In this document: positions 26,505-35,707 of the stretch, one piece after another | How positions within the stretch are numbered: the first letter of the stretch is position 1 | Layout: every line of letters starts with the position of its first letter | Origin: Clostridium estertheticum subsp. estertheticum | Lineage (GTDB): Bacteria; Bacillota; Clostridia; Clostridiales; Clostridiaceae | DNA length: 64,000 nucleotides | Assembly (NCBI RefSeq): GCF_001877035.1 | Contig: NZ_CP015756.1 | Location: 3,339,001-3,403,000 of the forward strand | Direction of reading: 5' to 3' | Notes under the pieces: generated by a model | What the model saw: only the letters and a program-made list of their open reading frames with translations | What the model was told of the DNA's origin: nothing | Databases searched by the model: none | Position numbers and translations under genes: made by a program

Positions 26505-27938
26505 TCACTTTACTAAACCGTGTTTCTGATTTAATAACTCAATAATTTTTCTCGACAATTTATAAGATTCTCCTGCTCCAAAAACTATTATTATATCTCC
26601 ATTTTTAGCTTCGCTAAGAATTTTTTCGCATATTTTATCAAAGTTTTCTATATATTCAGCTTTGTTTATACCTATTTCATCACTTAACATGTCTAAATCG
26701 ACTGGCTCTAAGTTTTTATTTGCCTCTCGTCCTAAAAAAGGTCTTGTAATAATAACTCTATCAGCTTTCTTTAATGCTGTAGCGAACTCATGAAAAAATA
26801 GCTTTGTTCTTGAGAGCTGGCGAGGTTCGAAAATAGCAAAAACCTTTTTCCCTGGGTAACTAAGTCTAATTGAATCTAATGTAATTGCTACTGCTGTAGG
26901 ATGATGAGCAAAGTCATCAAAAACCTTAATTTCATCAATATTTGCTATTAATTCCAACCTTCTTCCTATTCCTTTAAAGTTTTCAAAAGAATTCTTTATT
27001 ATATCTATATCAACACCTAACTCTAAGGCAGCAATCAATACTCCTAGCGAGTTTTGAACATTATGTTGTCCTATTAATCCAATCTTAAAATTATTTTCTT
27101 TGTCTTCACTTATTACTTTAAATGATGAATATTCAGGGGTATTTGAATTTAATTTAACCCTATACTCAGTATTAAAAGGAAATTCAAGCTTATTATTTAT
27201 ATAATAGCCAATAACTTTTACACCTTCCGTTTTTAGCCAGTTCTTTAATTCATATAATATTTCACCAATAGCCGCACTATCTTCATTTACAATTAAAATT
27301 TTCGATCCTTTAAGCTTTTTAATAAAGTTTTTAAAAGAATCCTTAACTTCATTTATATCCTTGAAAAACTCTGGATGATCCATCTTTATATTATTTATTA
27401 TAGCTATGGAAGGATTGTAATTTAAAAAGTTATTATTGAATTCATCAGCTTCACATACAAAGTACATTGACTTTCCTAGTCTATATCCTCCTCCCCAATT
27501 TTTAAAAGTCGTTCCAGCTTCAACAATTGGATCTAGTCCTCCATTTTCTAGAACAAGTCCCATTAAAATTGTAGTTGTAGATTTACCATGTGTACCTGAA
27601 ATGGAAATAACATATTTTTCATTTTGTACATATTTAGCTGAAAACTCCTGCCATGTCATTAAAATTCCTCTTTTTTTAGCTTCCACTATTTCTGGATGAT
27701 TAGGAGAAATATCTAAAATAGCAGGTGATATGGCTAAGATATCAACATTCTCTATATGATTTAAATCATGACCTTTAAAAATCTCTATACTATTTTTCAC
27801 AAGAGCATCATTATAATAAGCTGACATATTTAAATCACACCCTGATACATCAAATCCCATATTCTTTGCAATAACTGCTATAGGTGCCGCTCCACTTCCA
27901 CAAATGCCCATAAAATGTACCTTTTTCTTATTGTCCAA
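26505..27938 (-). CDS. Mur ligase family protein (MurC/Mpl-like)
   Basis: 477 residues with three Mur ligase domains: an N-terminal Rossmann fold (KVHFMGICGSGAAPIAVIAK), the ATP loop SISGTHGKSTTT at about 112-123, and a C-terminal domain with VFDDFAHHPTAV and VFAIFEPRQLSRTKLF. These are MurC/Mpl-type motifs: UDP-N-acetylmuramate ligation to L-Ala or to a recycled tripeptide. The start is TTG after AGGAGTG. Whether it is the essential MurC or a recycling paralogue cannot be settled. It sits alone between a coaBC remnant and a copA remnant. Confidence 0.82.
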   Translation of the reverse strand: MDNKKKVHFMGICGSGAAPIAVIAKNMGFDVSGCDLNMSAYYNDALVKNSIEIFKGHDLNHIENVDILAISPAILDISPNHPEIVEAKKRGILMTWQEFSAKYVQNEKYVISISGTHGKSTTTILMGLVLENGGLDPIVEAGTTFKNWGGGYRLGKSMYFVCEADEFNNNFLNYNPSIAIINNIKMDHPEFFKDINEVKDSFKNFIKKLKGSKILIVNEDSAAIGEILYELKNWLKTEGVKVIGYYINNKLEFPFNTEYRVKLNSNTPEYSSFKVISEDKENNFKIGLIGQHNVQNSLGVLIAALELGVDIDIIKNSFENFKGIGRRLELIANIDEIKVFDDFAHHPTAVAITLDSIRLSYPGKKVFAIFEPRQLSRTKLFFHEFATALKKADRVIITRPFLGREANKNLEPVDLDMLSDEIGINKAEYIENFDKICEKILSEAKNGDIIIVFGAGESYKLSRKIIELLNQKHGLVK

Positions 27939-27963
27939 TATAATTCACTCCTATAATATCTAT

Positions 27964-28145
27964 CTAGTCGGCTTAAATCTCTTCAGTCTTAAGGCATTTG
28001 TTATCACTGATACTGAACAAAAGCTCATTGCAGTTCCTGCTATCATTGGATTTAATAATGGTCCTCCAAATATATGAAGTATCCCCATTGTAACTGGTAT
28101 CCCTACTAAATTATATGTAAATGCCCAGAATAAGTTTTCTATTAC
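27964..28145 (-). pseudogene. Copper P-type ATPase (copA) C-terminal remnant
   Basis: About 60 codons: [54 protein letters not shown] then TAG. These are the last two membrane helices of CopA with the metal-site Met and Ser of MSFxSVSV. Everything upstream is lost. Confidence 0.8.
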
Positions 28146-28295
28146 CTAGTAAAATATTTAAATTTCATGGTTAACTTTTTCACTTCATGATCCTACATTG
28201 ATTTATCAATTTTTTGTAACGATTAATATACTTTTTTTATTTCAAATCATAGTAACGTTATTACTATTCTCAAGCGGTGAATAATAAATTTACTT

Positions 28296-28604
28296 TTAAT
28301 TCGGATACTTTACATCTGATGGCATTCTCCAATCACCTCTAGGTGACAGCGATACTGTACCAACTTTAGGTCCATCTGGAAGGTAGGAACGCTTAAATTG
28401 TTGACTGAAAAAACGTTCAAAAAAGATATCCAGCGTCTTATCTATTTCCACATGCATTACATTTTTAAATGCTATATATGCAAGCTTACGAATTTTTTCT
28501 TTACTAAAGCCATTACGTATAAAATGGTATAGAAAAAAATCATGCAGGTCATATTTTCCTATTGTTCCTTCTGTAGATTGTATATGTTCTCCTTTTTCTA
28601 TTGG
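28296..28604 (-). pseudogene. NAD+ synthetase (nadE) C-terminal remnant
   Basis: About 102 codons of the glutamine-dependent NadE end: TEGTIGKYDLHDFFLYHFIR, FFERFFSQQFKRSYLPDGPK, VGTVSLSPRGDWRMPSDV, then TAA. It follows the pncB stop by only six bases, so it was the next gene of an NAD salvage operon, now without its glutaminase and ATP-binding parts. Confidence 0.8.
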
Positions 28605-28610
28605 GAGTAA

Positions 28611-30065
28611 TTACCCTTTACTCTGAGATTCGTGGAGCATTTTCATCTTTAATTCATAGTAACAAGGACTCATATCAAGATAATGTTTATGTGGATTTTC
28701 AAATCGCTGCTCTTCTATCCAAATTTCATTTTCTAACTGTTGCTCTACATAACTACGAATTTCACCTATATTACGTACCTTATATACTCGTTTACCATCT
28801 TTCACAACAAGCTGCTGCAATTCTTTCACGGTACATTTATTAAAGTATCTATTTTCCCATGGTTTTTCCGGATCAACATATCTATATGATTTATTCATAT
28901 CAATAGTTTCGTCTGCTTTGGTGATTAAATCTGCTATTGCATTTCCTTCTTCACAGTAGACACGATATACTTTTTTAAGTCCAGGATTGGTAATTTTCTC
29001 AATAGTTTCTGATATCTTTATCCTAGATACAAATGTTTCATTTTCTTCCACCGCAGCAATCTTATATACTGCACCAAATACTGGGTCGCTCTTAGCTGTT
29101 ATTAAACGCTCTCCTACACCAAAACCATCAATGTCGCCACCTTGGCTTAAAATCGAAGTAATGGTATACTCATCCAAACTATTCGATACTAAAATATTAC
29201 AATCTTGAAGACCAGCTTCATCAAGCATAGCACGCACCTTTTTAGATAGATATGCAAGGTCTCCTGAATCTAGTCGTACACCCTTCAATCTTTTTCCCAT
29301 TGGCTCTAAAACTTCTTTTGCCACTCTTATAGCGTTTGGGATACCAGAATGAATAACATCATATGTATCTACTAGAAGCACTGCTGCATCTGGATAATTT
29401 TCCGAGTAACTCTTAAACGCCTCATATTCATCTTTATAAAACATTACCCAGCTGTGTGCCATGGTTCCACTGACAGGGATACCAAATTGTTTTCCTGCCA
29501 TGATGTTTGAGGTACTACTAGCTCCACCTATATAAGCAGCTCTTGCACCATAAACAGCTGCATCAATATTATGGGCCCGTCTTGCACCGAAATCAGATAC
29601 CGCCCTACCTCCGGCAGCACTAACAATTCGCCTTGTTTTTGTAGCAATTAAAGATTGATGGTTGATTTGTGTAAGAATTGCTGTTTCTACTAACTGAGCA
29701 TCAATGAGGGGCGCTATTATTGTAATTATTGGTTCATTAGGGTACATGATTGTTCCTTCCTCAAAGGCATAAATATCCCCTGAAAACTTAAAATTTCTTA
29801 AATATTCCAAAAAGTCTTCACTAAATAGGCTCACGGAGCGAAAATATTCTATGTCATCTGAATCAAAGTGCATATTTTCTACATACTCTATTATCTGCTC
29901 TAGACCTGCAAATATTGCAAAGCCTCCTTTATCTGGGTTTTTGCGATAAAATACATCAAATACAACTCTCTTCATTTCATTTTGCCTAGCAAAATACGCG
30001 TTTGCCATAGTCATTTCATATAAATCCATCATCATGCTTATATTACGTTTATCAAACTGTGTCAT
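28611..30065 (-). CDS. pncB: Nicotinate phosphoribosyltransferase
   Basis: 484 residues. Converts nicotinate and PRPP to nicotinate mononucleotide in the cytoplasm (Preiss-Handler salvage). Recognisable segments: MMMDLYEMTMANAYFAR, SDFGARRAHNIDAAVYGARA, GIPVSGTMAHSWVMF, LVDTYDVIHSGIPNA, VRLDSGDLAYLSKKVR, GVGERLIT. AGAGGAGG precedes the ATG, which overlaps the TGA of a decayed upstream frame (ATGA). The genes on both sides in this salvage run (nicotinamidase-like and nadE) are broken, while pncB is intact. Confidence 0.93.
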   Translation of the reverse strand: MTQFDKRNISMMMDLYEMTMANAYFARQNEMKRVVFDVFYRKNPDKGGFAIFAGLEQIIEYVENMHFDSDDIEYFRSVSLFSEDFLEYLRNFKFSGDIYAFEEGTIMYPNEPIITIIAPLIDAQLVETAILTQINHQSLIATKTRRIVSAAGGRAVSDFGARRAHNIDAAVYGARAAYIGGASSTSNIMAGKQFGIPVSGTMAHSWVMFYKDEYEAFKSYSENYPDAAVLLVDTYDVIHSGIPNAIRVAKEVLEPMGKRLKGVRLDSGDLAYLSKKVRAMLDEAGLQDCNILVSNSLDEYTITSILSQGGDIDGFGVGERLITAKSDPVFGAVYKIAAVEENETFVSRIKISETIEKITNPGLKKVYRVYCEEGNAIADLITKADETIDMNKSYRYVDPEKPWENRYFNKCTVKELQQLVVKDGKRVYKVRNIGEIRSYVEQQLENEIWIEEQRFENPHKHYLDMSPCYYELKMKMLHESQSKG

Positions 30066-30188
30066 CCTATTTTCCTCCTCTCACCAATCAATTCTGCAAG
30101 TTTTAATGAGTCAAAAGCCGGCTTTTTAATCACCTGGCATCCGCTTACATATACTTTTTTGAGATTTTCCAGCCAGATGTCCCTTCTA
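30062..30188 (-). pseudogene. Unrecognised gene tail coupled to pncB
   Basis: An open frame reads RRDIWLENLKKVYVSGC, then QVIKKPAFDSLKLAELIGER and KIG, and ends TGA overlapping the pncB ATG. The overlap shows it is the end of a former operon gene. KKPAFDSLKLAEL recalls the central part of nicotinamidases, but the match is weak. Confidence 0.3.
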
Positions 30189-30273
30189 TACAATGCTCAA
30201 CTATGCAATTCTTACTACAAACAGCTTTTAATTTAAATTACAAACTATTTTAATACTTCTAAATACGCATTAT

Positions 30274-30843
30274 CTACTCACTGCTTTTCTTCAAAAGGTA
30301 TTTTGCAAAATCAACAAGTTTAGATGCTTCCTTTGTTCGAAGCATATTTACATCCAAACCATCTGGACCTAACCTAAAACGATCTAATCCGTCAGAATCC
30401 TTGAATATCTTATATAACAATATGCAGTTTTGGCTTAAAGCAGGCGACTTTTTAATCTCCGACAAACCAAGTACATCGTCTCTATCATGATAAGCCATAA
30501 CATAATAAGTCCTTTCATCAAAAGAAATATCATATTTAGAATAGCTTTCTTTATAATATTCTGCTGCCCGCTTTCCATGTCCTGTATCCAGCCAGTCATC
30601 TAGGCGGCGAGAATCATGAAAAACAGCTGCCATGCTTAGTGAATTCATTTCTTCGTCACTTAGCCCAATCTGATGTGCAATTATAAGTGCCAGCAATAAC
30701 ACGCGAGCACAATGGTGTTTTGTGTGCATTTCACTGTCAATAAATGAAAACTCAACATTTTTCTCCATGAATTCATACCATTTTTTATAGCGCTCTGCAA
30801 CTGGCTGGCATGTAGGATTATCCAAAATATTTTCCAAAAACAT
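30274..30843 (-). CDS. HD-domain hydrolase
   Basis: 189 residues from the ATG at 30843, preceded by GAGAGGAAG. The HD metal motif is AAVFHDSRRLDDWLDTGHGKRAAE (in two parts: AAVFHDSRRLDD and WLDTGHGKRAAE) at about 73-96. An upstream His lies in MHTKHHCARVLLLALIIA, and FKDSDGLDRFRLG follows. This is the HD phosphohydrolase family acting on nucleotides or phosphorylated metabolites. Its place just ahead of pncB in a run of NAD genes suggests a nucleotide substrate linked to NAD (inference). Confidence 0.78.
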   Translation of the reverse strand: MFLENILDNPTCQPVAERYKKWYEFMEKNVEFSFIDSEMHTKHHCARVLLLALIIAHQIGLSDEEMNSLSMAAVFHDSRRLDDWLDTGHGKRAAEYYKESYSKYDISFDERTYYVMAYHDRDDVLGLSEIKKSPALSQNCILLYKIFKDSDGLDRFRLGPDGLDVNMLRTKEASKLVDFAKYLLKKSSE

Positions 30844-30868
30844 TTTTATCTTCCTCTCTATATAAAAA

Positions 30869-31063
30869 TTATTTACCTTGCACTTTAATACGCAAATTAC
30901 TAAGTACATTAGCAATATCGTCTGAAATTGCCACAGCTCTTCCTTGTAGATGTTCCGGCGCACTGGTTTTTTTATGGTTTACACTGACATAGAATGTATT
31001 TTTATAACTAGCAGTCATCTTCCAAAAATTCATAATCACGAGCCTATGGCCATATAAGCCCAA
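30869..31063 (-). pseudogene. Unrecognised open frame upstream of the HD gene
   Basis: 64 codons: MNFWKMTASYKNTFYVSVNH, then KKTSAPEHLQGRAVAISDDI and ANVLSNLRIKVQGK. No ribosome site and no family recognised. It ends 25 bases before the HD gene in the same direction and reads like the tail of a larger protein. It may be debris. Confidence 0.25.
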
Positions 31064-31149
31064 CGTCCCTCTCTCATTGAAAATCTGTAATAAAAAACAT
31101 TAAACATATTATCTATAACATACTTTTCCTCCTAATGTTTTTTAATTTA

Positions 31150-32007
31150 CTACATACTAGTCATTTTTCCTTTTAATAATGTTAAAATTTCTGTCATGTC
31201 ACCATCCACCCCAAAAGACTTATGTTTAATAACTTCTGGAATATAAATTTCGCCCTTGTTAACTGTGACATATGTTGCATTTGGTTCTTGGTTAACAAGA
31301 TTCATAAGCGGTGCTTTTATCATTTGGTTTCTACAACCAATACCCAACTCTAATACTACTAGATTCTTTCCATGATATTTATTTACAAATGATTGGAATC
31401 TTTTCTGACCATCAGAATCTGGAATAAAATTATGATCTGTTGCTACATGAATCTGCATTTCTCTACCACAAAATGGGCACTTAGGAATCATTTCAGATGT
31501 TATCTTTCCTGTTTGTTGTACTTGTGCCATTTTCTTTATCACATCCATTGATGGATACAATGTGTCATGGCATCTATGCGCACACTGCATAGAAAGCCAG
31601 TTTCCTTCTATTTCATAAATCTGTTCATTCTCCAATCCTGCTAATGAAAAATGCCCTTCTCCATTAGATGTAACAATGAAATACGGTTTATCCATTATAA
31701 TAGACTTAAGACTATCCATAACCGAACTTCCATGATAAGTACCGCTATAATGCCAGATTAACCTGCTCAAATAAGTCCATTTTTCCTCTTCCTTAGGAAA
31801 TTTAAAAATGCTTGCCTCAAGAATATTGGAAAATCCATACTTTTCGATAAAATCAGGAAATAATTCTTGAAAAGCTTGATCTCCTCCAAACAAATGTAAG
31901 CCTTCACAAATAGAAAATCCATTGCTTGCACCAATCAGAATAGCATCTGATTCTTCAATTTTTTCTATAATTTTTTTAATTTACTGCGAGTAGTTCAATT
32001 TATCCAT
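31150..32007 (-). pseudogene. Sirtuin-fold (SIR2) protein gene with nonsense codon 9
   Basis: AAGGAGCGG and ATG at 32007 start MDKLNYSQ, then a TAA (31983-31981), then the frame continues IKKIIEKIEESDAILIGASN through an otherwise complete sirtuin of about 285 codons. NAD loop GASNGFSICEG, then VTSNGEGHF (Asn of the nicotinamide pocket) and EIEGNWLSMQC, with Glu where canonical sirtuins have the catalytic His. The zinc cysteines are QCAHRC and CPFCG. The same codon is CAA in the copy starting at 36287, so a single C-to-T change closed it. Readthrough or restart downstream would give a protein lacking part of the NAD loop. Confidence 0.8.
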
Positions 32008-32076
32008 CTTTAACCGCTCCTTATCTTCCTTGACTTCTTTCGAGGTTGCTGATAATATTAAATTAACAGCAATTTC

Positions 32077-32131
32077 AGTGTAACATCACACTTTTACAAA
32101 GTCAAGTAGCTGTTAAAAATATTTTAACAAC
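32077..32131. promoter_or_regulatory. Divergent rrf2/sirtuin promoter with Rrf2-type dyad (copy 2)
   Basis: On the minus strand TTGACT (32105-32100), a 17-base spacer and TACACT (32082-32077) drive the sirtuin gene. The dyad GCTGTTAAAA and TTTTAACAAC around ATA (32109-32131) lies upstream of that promoter and 16 bases before the rrf2 ATG. The arrangement is the same as at 19.3 kb. Confidence 0.65.
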
Positions 32132-32147
32132 AAGGAGCATTATTTTT

Positions 32148-32585
32148 ATGAAATATTCAACTAAACTAAGCCAGGCAGTACATATATTAGTTTTTATTAA
32201 AATTAATCCATGTTCTAATTTAAGCAGTACAGCCATCGCCAAAAGCATTCAGACAAATCCCGGATGCGTAAGGCAAATCATGATGAAATTACGAGAAACA
32301 GGATTATTAAACAGTATTACCGGACATGCTAAACCATCATTAGCAAAAGAAGCTGCTGATATCACGATTCTAGATCTCTACCGTGCTGTAGAGGGTAACA
32401 AGACTCTATTACACCTTGATACGCAAACCAATCCCGATTGTGGTGTGGGTACGAATATTCAGCTTTCATTACAGAAATATTATGATGAAATCCAAGAAAC
32501 TGCTGAACATAAAATGAAAGAAATCACATTGGAGCATATTATTGATCTTTATAATAAAAATGTAGAGCTATCCTACACTAATTAA
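32148..32585 (+). CDS. Rrf2-family transcriptional regulator
   Basis: 145 residues; winged helix MKYSTKLSQAVHILVFIKIN with SSTAIAKSIQTNPGCVRQIM as the recognition part, then GKNxx-type wing and a dimer helix (LSLQKYYDEIQETAEHKMKE). The three-Cys [Fe-S] cluster pattern of IscR/NsrR is absent; a single Cys in NPDCGVGTNIQ suggests the YwnA/HypR-like subgroup, which senses thiol stress or ligands. AAGGAGC precedes the ATG. It is the only intact member of three or four rrf2 copies in the window and could control all dyad-bearing promoters. Confidence 0.88.
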   Translation: MKYSTKLSQAVHILVFIKINPCSNLSSTAIAKSIQTNPGCVRQIMMKLRETGLLNSITGHAKPSLAKEAADITILDLYRAVEGNKTLLHLDTQTNPDCGVGTNIQLSLQKYYDEIQETAEHKMKEITLEHIIDLYNKNVELSYTN

Positions 32586-32981
32586 ATAAATAATTTTGAA
32601 ATAAAATATTTTTAGAGAACAAAGGTGTCTGCGACACACTCCTTCGGAGAAATTATTAATAATTAAAGTAAAAACCATAGAAATTACTGTTCCTCTATGG
32701 TTTTCTTAATTGTACTTGTGGTTTTTTCCACATATGCCATTGTATTCTTTTAGTGGAATAACTCCGCCACATTTTAAGTATTTATATGGTATCATCCCTC
32801 CAACCATGTTGTTATCGGCTTTATTTTACCATATACAACTCCTTGTACAATTTCATATATTTCTATCGTATTTTCTAACTTTTCTTTGCCTTCCTGTATA
32901 GATTTCTCTTTAAAATACACCACAGCCACACCCCGTCATAATTGTAACATCACAATTCTCACCGATGAAAAAATCGTTATA
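32586..32981. other. Intergenic stretch between rrf2 and the nicotinamidase remnant
   Basis: No gene is supported. On the minus strand, pieces such as KEKSIQEGKEKLENTIEI and GKIKPITTWLEG can be read without a start or an assignable family. It is probably decayed coding sequence of the NAD island. Confidence 0.25.
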
Positions 32982-33254
32982 TCATGCAGCTTTGTGTTTT
33001 TCCGGTGTTACACCTGTACAACACGAAGCATCCACATAAATCGGGATTTCCGGCATATAAGCTTTCAGTAAGAGAACATTGGTTACCATACAAATATCCG
33101 TACATAATTCAACCAATTCTATACTTTCTATATCTTCAATCTTTGCTTTTCTTTGAAGCTCCTGCTGTCTTCCGTCAAGCTCCCAGCCTTCTGGAATCAT
33201 AAAATGCGAATGCCTGTGCAAGAACTTCCATTTCATCAGTTTACCTTCTTTCAA
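32982..33254 (-). pseudogene. Nicotinamidase/isochorismatase-family remnant
   Basis: The frame reads EGWELDGRQQELQRKAKIED, then LVELCTDICMVTNVLLLKAY, EIPIYVDASCCTGVTPEKHK, then stop. LCTDICxxxN is the catalytic Cys loop of nicotinamidase PncA, and DASCCxGVTPExH is its C-terminal signature. The first half, with the catalytic Asp and the metal site, and the link between EGWEL and the Cys loop are deleted. It was presumably the enzyme feeding nicotinate to PncB. Confidence 0.75.
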
Positions 33255-33663
33255 AACACAACATTTTCCCAGTGAATACTTTGTGTCTCGTTGCTCATTG
33301 CCAATAGTTCACTCTCCGCTTCGCAGCAAAAAGTGCGAACAATGATAGAATACATTCCTGAAAGATTCTGTGTTATGCAAAATGTCTCAAAAGAAATTAT
33401 TCTGTCCTTGCCAACAGATTGGGATACAGTATTTTCTTCTCCAAAGATTTTCGTCACATTCACTCCTGTTTCTTCTTCTATTTCACGACGAAAGCTTGAA
33501 AAACACTTTAATATTAACGAACCTTACCAATAGGAATTTAAATCAATCCATTTGTTGTTCCTCCGTCTGGTTTTTGTCTGGTCTGAATTAAAATATACTT
33601 TTCATCACAAACCTGCTTTTCATTGATTGAGGTAATTCATACTTTTACAAGTTTTTCTTCCAT
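33251..33663 (-). pseudogene. Nudix hydrolase remnant
   Basis: From ATG at 33663: MEEKLVKV, stop, then INEKQVCDEKYILIQTRQKP and DGGTTNGLI, then stops and frame breaks. The Nudix box FRREIEEETGVNVTKIFG follows, then QSVGKDRIISFETFC, ending WENVVF. The REIEEETG part of the Nudix motif is intact but the frame is not. Nudix enzymes of this sort often cleave ADP-ribose or NAD derivatives, which fits the neighbours. Confidence 0.7.
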
Positions 33664-33729
33664 ACATAGTTCTCCTAACGCTTTCAATTTTTAAATACGC
33701 TATTTGAAGCAATAATCAGTCAATAAATA

Positions 33730-34557
33730 TCACATCTTATCTGCTATCTCTTTTAGAATTTTTTCCATATCTCCATCCAACCCAAAAGACTTTGCCTTAA
33801 TCTCATCCGGTAAGTAGATTTCTCCCTTATTTACAGCAACATAGGTTACATTCGGCTCTTCAGCAGCCCATCTCATAAATGGTGCCTTAATCAACTGATT
33901 TCTCCATCCAATTCCCAGCTCTAATATGACCATATTTCTGCCATGATACTTTTGTATAAACTCCTGAAATCTATTATGCGCTACTTCATCAGGAATAAAA
34001 CCTTCCCCAGCACCATGAATCTGCATAGGTCCGCCGCACTTTGGGCATTTGGGTACAAGTTCTGTGGGGATTCTGCCATTTCGCTCTACTTCACTCATTT
34101 TCTTAATAGCAGCAAATGCAGGATATAATTCTTTATGACAAGGCTTTGCACATTGCATTTCCTTCCAACTTCCTTCAATTTCATAAATACAGTCCGGTTG
34201 AAATCCTGCAAGTTCAAAATGGTTTTCTCCGTTGGAAGTAACCATAAAATAAGGTTTATTTCCAATAATTTTTTTTAAAGCATTTGTATTTTCGCTTCCT
34301 GTATAATTGCCACTATAATGATTGGCAAGTCTGCTAATAAATGTCCACTTTACTTCCTCTGACGGGAATCTTGTATACATTCCTTCTAAGATATTTCTAA
34401 TTCCGTATGTTTTTTTAAAATCTCCAAACAGATTTTCAAATTTCTGATTATCTGCGAAAATATGCAGACCCTCAGAAATAGAAAATCCATTGCTTGCGCC
34501 AACTAATATGGCATCTGCCTCCTGTATTTTCTTTGCTATTATTTCATATTGATTCAT
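33730..34557 (-). CDS. Sirtuin-fold (SIR2) protein, His-to-Glu variant
   Basis: 275 residues. NAD loop AILVGASNGFSISEG at about 16-30. Nicotinamide-pocket Asn109 lies in VTSNGENHF. Where canonical sirtuins have the catalytic His before Gly it reads EIEGSWKEMQC, so Glu128 replaces His. The zinc ribbon has Cys136/Cys140 and Cys171/Cys174. AGAGGTG precedes the ATG, which overlaps the previous gene by 14 bases. Close kin of the broken gene at 31150-32007. It is related to the macrodomain-linked ADP-ribosylating sirtuins (SirTM), but the active-site residue differs from their Gln. Protein target unknown; no macrodomain gene is seen nearby. Confidence 0.82.
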   Translation of the reverse strand: MNQYEIIAKKIQEADAILVGASNGFSISEGLHIFADNQKFENLFGDFKKTYGIRNILEGMYTRFPSEEVKWTFISRLANHYSGNYTGSENTNALKKIIGNKPYFMVTSNGENHFELAGFQPDCIYEIEGSWKEMQCAKPCHKELYPAFAAIKKMSEVERNGRIPTELVPKCPKCGGPMQIHGAGEGFIPDEVAHNRFQEFIQKYHGRNMVILELGIGWRNQLIKAPFMRWAAEEPNVTYVAVNKGEIYLPDEIKAKSFGLDGDMEKILKEIADKM

Positions 34558-35533
34558 AAATACACCTCTTCATTTTAACTTTTTTTACAGCTTCCAATAC
34601 ATTCACTATGCTTCCAACAATTGCCATTCCATTGTCTTCAATTTTCTCTGGAATTAATTCATACTTATCATTGACAGCAATGTAATATGCATCTCTTAGA
34701 CTTTCTGTCAGTTCCCAAAATGGCTCCTGAATAAACATCGGTGTCATGCGTCCTACCCCTAATTCAATAAACAATATCCTTTTGTCTTTATTTTTTTGGA
34801 TATAGTCCGATATTTTCTGATACTGCTCTTCATATTTCTTTCCCTGCAAGAAATTACCATAGCCTCGTACCCATGGAAACATTTCTGCACCACAGTGAGA
34901 ACAGTGTGGAATCAGCTCTGTTGCAACCTTAGTACCTTCTCCCATGGAATCAATCATATCCTCTACCGGTTTTACTGCATCCCAAGTCTCATCACAGCAT
35001 TGTCTGCTGCATTGAAGGAAACGATGATCTCCCTGAATCTCACTTACTATTTCCTCTTTATAGAGTTTTACAAACTGTGTATCCTGATTCGTTGTCAAAA
35101 TATGAAAATCCTTACCCTTAATGATTTCATCCAAATCCTTGTACGGCTTTCTAATAGGTGCATGTACGGTGGTATATAAAAAGGTTGCCAGATATCCCCA
35201 ATGTTCTTCTCTTGTGGAAAACTGATGCATAATACCTGCGAAAGCGCCATTAAATCCATACTTTTCTGCAAACTTTCCAAAATACTCCCTATAGGATGGT
35301 GTATCATCATAATAAAAATCTCCACCACCCGCCGCAGATAAACCAGACGCACCACCAACTACAATGCATTCCGCTTCCTCTATCTTTTTTACAAATTCTT
35401 CTATCTGATTCTCATATGGTAAAGCTTTCTTTTTACTCATCTTTACTGCGGTTCCTCCAGAAGCATAAATTCCATAATTTCCTGAATAATTTTTCCTCTG
35501 TGTTTTCATTACTAAATCTTCATAAAAGCTCAT
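34544..35533 (-). CDS. Sirtuin-fold (SIR2) protein, His-to-Gln (SirTM-like)
   Basis: 329 residues with a 50-residue N-terminal extension. NAD loop VVGGASGLSAAGGGDFYY at about 58-75, Asn149 in LTTNQDTQF, and EIQGDHRFLQC with Gln167 in place of the catalytic His. The zinc site is Cys175/Cys179 and Cys211/Cys214 (PHCSHCGAE). Asn plus Gln in these places is the known signature of SirTM sirtuins, which ADP-ribosylate lipoylated GcvH-like proteins. Here no GcvH-L, macrodomain or LplA2 gene is adjacent. It is followed by the His-to-Glu paralogue with overlapping stop and start, so the two are made together. The ribosome site is weak (GTGAGTG). Confidence 0.82.
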   Translation of the reverse strand: MSFYEDLVMKTQRKNYSGNYGIYASGGTAVKMSKKKALPYENQIEEFVKKIEEAECIVVGGASGLSAAGGGDFYYDDTPSYREYFGKFAEKYGFNGAFAGIMHQFSTREEHWGYLATFLYTTVHAPIRKPYKDLDEIIKGKDFHILTTNQDTQFVKLYKEEIVSEIQGDHRFLQCSRQCCDETWDAVKPVEDMIDSMGEGTKVATELIPHCSHCGAEMFPWVRGYGNFLQGKKYEEQYQKISDYIQKNKDKRILFIELGVGRMTPMFIQEPFWELTESLRDAYYIAVNDKYELIPEKIEDNGMAIVGSIVNVLEAVKKVKMKRCIYESI

Positions 35534-35707
35534 TCTATTTCACTCACTTTCTATATATTTTATTGTATCCGGCAATCAATATTTGCAAAAAAACTCCAAT
35601 TCATGTACTTTTTGCAATTTTTCATTATACACACCATGCCTATTACCAATAGCAGACATAATGTTAGGATAATTCCTACATATTTTAGAATACAGGAATC
35701 TCATACT

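Noticed and set aside
32710-32901. Plus-strand open frame after rrf2
   Set aside because: Low-complexity hydrophobic reading with no ribosome site; the opposite strand carries decayed coding sequence.
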